Of a stretch of DNA of 41,595 nucleotides, positions 40,425 to 41,595 are shown in pieces; the stretch's first letter is position 1; the number at the start of each line of letters is the position of its first letter. The translations under genes were made by a program, and so were the position numbers. Under the pieces are notes generated by a model. That model saw only the letters and a list, made by a program, of their open reading frames with translations. It searched no databases and was not told the origin of the DNA. Location of the stretch: assembly GCA_903835185.1 (NCBI GenBank), contig CAILLX010000005.1:1-41595 (forward strand), given 5' to 3'. This DNA comes from an uncultured bacterium (lineage in GTDB: Bacteria > Cyanobacteriota > Vampirovibrionia > Obscuribacterales > Obscuribacteraceae).

Positions 40425-40431
40425 CCACCCA

Positions 40432-40436
40432 CTCCC
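40432..40436 (-). promoter_or_regulatory. Ribosome binding site that decides the giant gene start
   Basis: GGGAG on the minus strand, 7 bases before ATG 40422-40424. The alternative GTG at 40446-40448 has its nearest GGGAG 18 bases away (40467-40471), which is too far. Confidence 0.65.
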
Positions 40437-40980
40437 ATGGCAGCGCACACACTACGACAAACTTTTCTCCCGGTTTACCGATTTTACCACCCTTGTCAAG
40501 TCCTTTGATAAAATACAGAAGCATAGCTTAGCCGCATCCATATTTATACCCACAATTGTTGCTATTTGCATCACCTTTGCTGCCTGTTTGGAGATGAACA
40601 ACCCATTAGCATAGCCGGGTTGAGCTCATCTGCGGATCAACTGACCGGCAAGCTCTCCAAGCTGCTCGGACAACACAGATAGGTTGCACACGCCTGCTGG
40701 ACGGATACAATCCGCCCCAACAAATCAGCCTGGCTTCACACAGTACTGCTGTTTCATAACAGCCTATAGCCGAACTGGAACTCCGGCGGCAAAGTTCACT
40801 TGATCTCATGGCAACTGTTTACTGCCAGATAAGATGCAAATTGTAACAGGTGTAAAAACGACTGCACGCCAGTGCCGGGCAGCCCTGTCCAAAATTCCGA
40901 GCCACAACAGCAAGAATAGCTACGCCCGTGCAGTTGCTGGCAACAACCGGCTCGAGATAAGCTGAGGATACTGGGCGCCC

Positions 40981-40984
40981 GAGG
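40981..40984 (+). promoter_or_regulatory. Ribosome binding site of msrA
   Basis: GAGG, 8 bases before ATG 40993. It supports the start that includes the signal peptide. Confidence 0.5.
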
Positions 40985-40992
40985 ACAAAGTC

Positions 40993-41484
40993 ATGCTCTC
41001 CCATTGCAATAGACTACAAACAGCTGCCATCAAGGCGCTTTGCCTCTTCTTCGGGACACTCTTGTTATTGCAGTTAGCCGGGCAAGCAAAGGAGGTTGAA
41101 GTGAATTCAGCAAACAGTCACCACCTGGACCGGGCCATGTTTGCAGCTGGCTGTTTCTGGAAGGTCCAGTACCTCTTCAGCAAGGTGCCCGGAGTTGTAA
41201 GTGCACGCGCCGGCTACTCCGGCGGCTCAGTTCACAACCCATCTTATGAACAAGTGTGCAGTCACAAGACAGGTCATGCTGAAGTAGTACTGGTTGAATT
41301 TGACCCGACTAGAGTTAGCTACCGCACACTGCTTGAGACTTTCTGGGCCCATCACGATCCAACTACAAGCAACAGACAAGGACCGGACATAGGTACACAA
41401 TACAGGTCAGTAGTTTTTTACACATCGCCGGCTCAGAAAGAGGAGGCGATTAAAGCTTCTGTTGAAAAACGGGTGGGTAACTAA
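40993..41484 (+). CDS. msrA: Exported peptide-methionine (S)-S-oxide reductase, shortened C-terminus
   Basis: A 163-residue MsrA, which reduces methionine-S-sulfoxide in proteins. Residues 1-32 form a Sec signal peptide (basic start, hydrophobic CLFFGTLLLLQLA, likely cleavage after GQA), placing the enzyme outside the cytoplasm. The catalytic motif is GCFW with Cys54 (codon 41152-41154). Further family signatures are GYSGG, NPSYEQV, TGHAEVVLVEFDP, HDPTTSNRQGPDIGTQYRSV. The chain stops soon after the AIKAS helix. Typical family members continue roughly 35-45 residues through a conserved (I/V)TEI and AExYHQ region, which is absent. I see no continuation of it in the other two plus-strand frames through the next 110 bases. 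The protein may therefore be a natural short form or a 3'-truncated gene. Resolving cysteines usually found near the C-terminus are missing. Confidence 0.85.
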   Translation: MLSHCNRLQTAAIKALCLFFGTLLLLQLAGQAKEVEVNSANSHHLDRAMFAAGCFWKVQYLFSKVPGVVSARAGYSGGSVHNPSYEQVCSHKTGHAEVVLVEFDPTRVSYRTLLETFWAHHDPTTSNRQGPDIGTQYRSVVFYTSPAQKEEAIKASVEKRVGN

Positions 41485-41595
41485 AAGATATTGAAACGGT
41501 CTGAAATGGATATACGGCACAGTCGGAGTCAGGCTGTGAGCCAATTCTAGCAAAAGCTCCGGTAGGATACTCGTTTGAGTTCAAGACTTTCCCGG
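41485..41595. other. Right-edge sequence downstream of msrA
   Basis: 111 bases with no recognisable gene, no clear terminator hairpin and no MsrA-like continuation in the three plus-strand frames. Confidence 0.4.

Larger units (their letters stand above)
40425..40992. promoter_or_regulatory. Divergent intergenic region between giant gene and msrA
   Basis: A 568-base region from which the giant gene (minus) and msrA (plus) diverge. It must hold the promoters of both unless msrA is driven from elsewhere. On the minus strand an exact TTGACA (40494-40499) lies about 70 bases upstream of the giant start, but no good -10 at 16-18 bases follows (TAAAAT at 40481-40486 is only 7 away). CGGTTTACCG (40471-40480) is a short imperfect palindrome that could bind a regulator. 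I see no convincing gene; short frames here translate to unrecognisable sequence. Confidence 0.35.

Noticed and set aside
40411-40614. 67-codon plus-strand frame with a hydrophobic C-terminal part in the divergent region
   Set aside because: It begins antisense inside the giant gene start region, has no ribosome binding site, and its hydrophobic stretch is short; judged chance.
40606-41004. Two minus-strand frames of 61-67 codons between the giant gene and msrA
   Set aside because: No motif, Cys/Arg/Ser-rich random-looking translation, and one overlaps the msrA start.
1-41595. CRISPR array
   Set aside because: No short, regularly spaced identical repeats were seen in either intergenic region; the repeats present are coding.

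Overview
The window is bacterial DNA that is almost entirely coding. It is dominated by one uninterrupted minus-strand reading frame of about 35.9 kb (4536-40424). This frame encodes a single polypeptide of 11,962 residues, by rough estimate 1.3 MDa. It is flanked on the left by a minus-strand SNF2 helicase and SWIM zinc-finger pair, and on the right by a divergent plus-strand msrA. The Sec-type signal peptide on MsrA suggests a cell with a periplasm or an exported compartment. The mixture of giant coiled-coil and repeat proteins, GGDEF domains and a SWIM/SNF2 pair would fit an Obscuribacterales-like (Vampirovibrionia/Melainabacteria) or similar large-genome lineage. That placement is inference; no rRNA or other phylogenetic marker is present.

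Layout from left to right: 1-384 has no convincing gene. At 385-1641 (minus) lies a SWIM zinc-finger protein with a C-terminal helix-turn-helix. At 1641-4352 (minus) lies a SNF2-family helicase whose stop codon overlaps the SWIM start. A 183-bp gap follows, holding a tiny Cys/His-rich ORF in frame with the giant gene. The giant gene spans 4536-40424 (minus). At 40425-40992 is a divergent intergenic region. At 40993-41484 (plus) lies a C-terminally shortened, signal-peptide-bearing methionine sulfoxide reductase A.

Reading the giant protein from its N-terminus, I see these modules: a short Arg/Gln/Ile helical repeat; about 1,000 residues of Gly/Asp-turn beta repeats; a Gly/Ala hydrophobic segment; a first ~750-residue Ala/Glu/Gln coiled coil with a beta module behind it; and two tandem ~1,210-residue copies of a unit made of a beta barrel, a class I methyltransferase-like fold, a coiled coil and a possible HopA1/LanKC-like fold. 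Next come a transglutaminase-like domain (C6049/H6084/D6099); a second ~790-residue coiled coil with the same beta module; a papain-like cysteine peptidase domain (Q7855/C7861/H8079/N8116); a helical region and a possible nuclease-like patch. The C-terminal part holds a second transglutaminase-like domain (C9223/H9258/D9273), two GGDEF diguanylate cyclase domains that both keep the catalytic motif and the inhibitory I-site, and two HExxH zincin-like modules. Nearly every recognisable module occurs exactly twice. I see no signal peptide and no clear multi-pass membrane domain.

The giant protein is the candidate undescribed system: a chain that combines protein-modifying or proteolytic enzymes with c-di-GMP synthesis on a coiled-coil scaffold. 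All three minus-strand genes have Shine-Dalgarno sequences seven bases from the chosen starts. The helicase and SWIM genes are translationally coupled. Their relation to the giant gene is positional only: same strand, 183-bp gap, no terminator seen.
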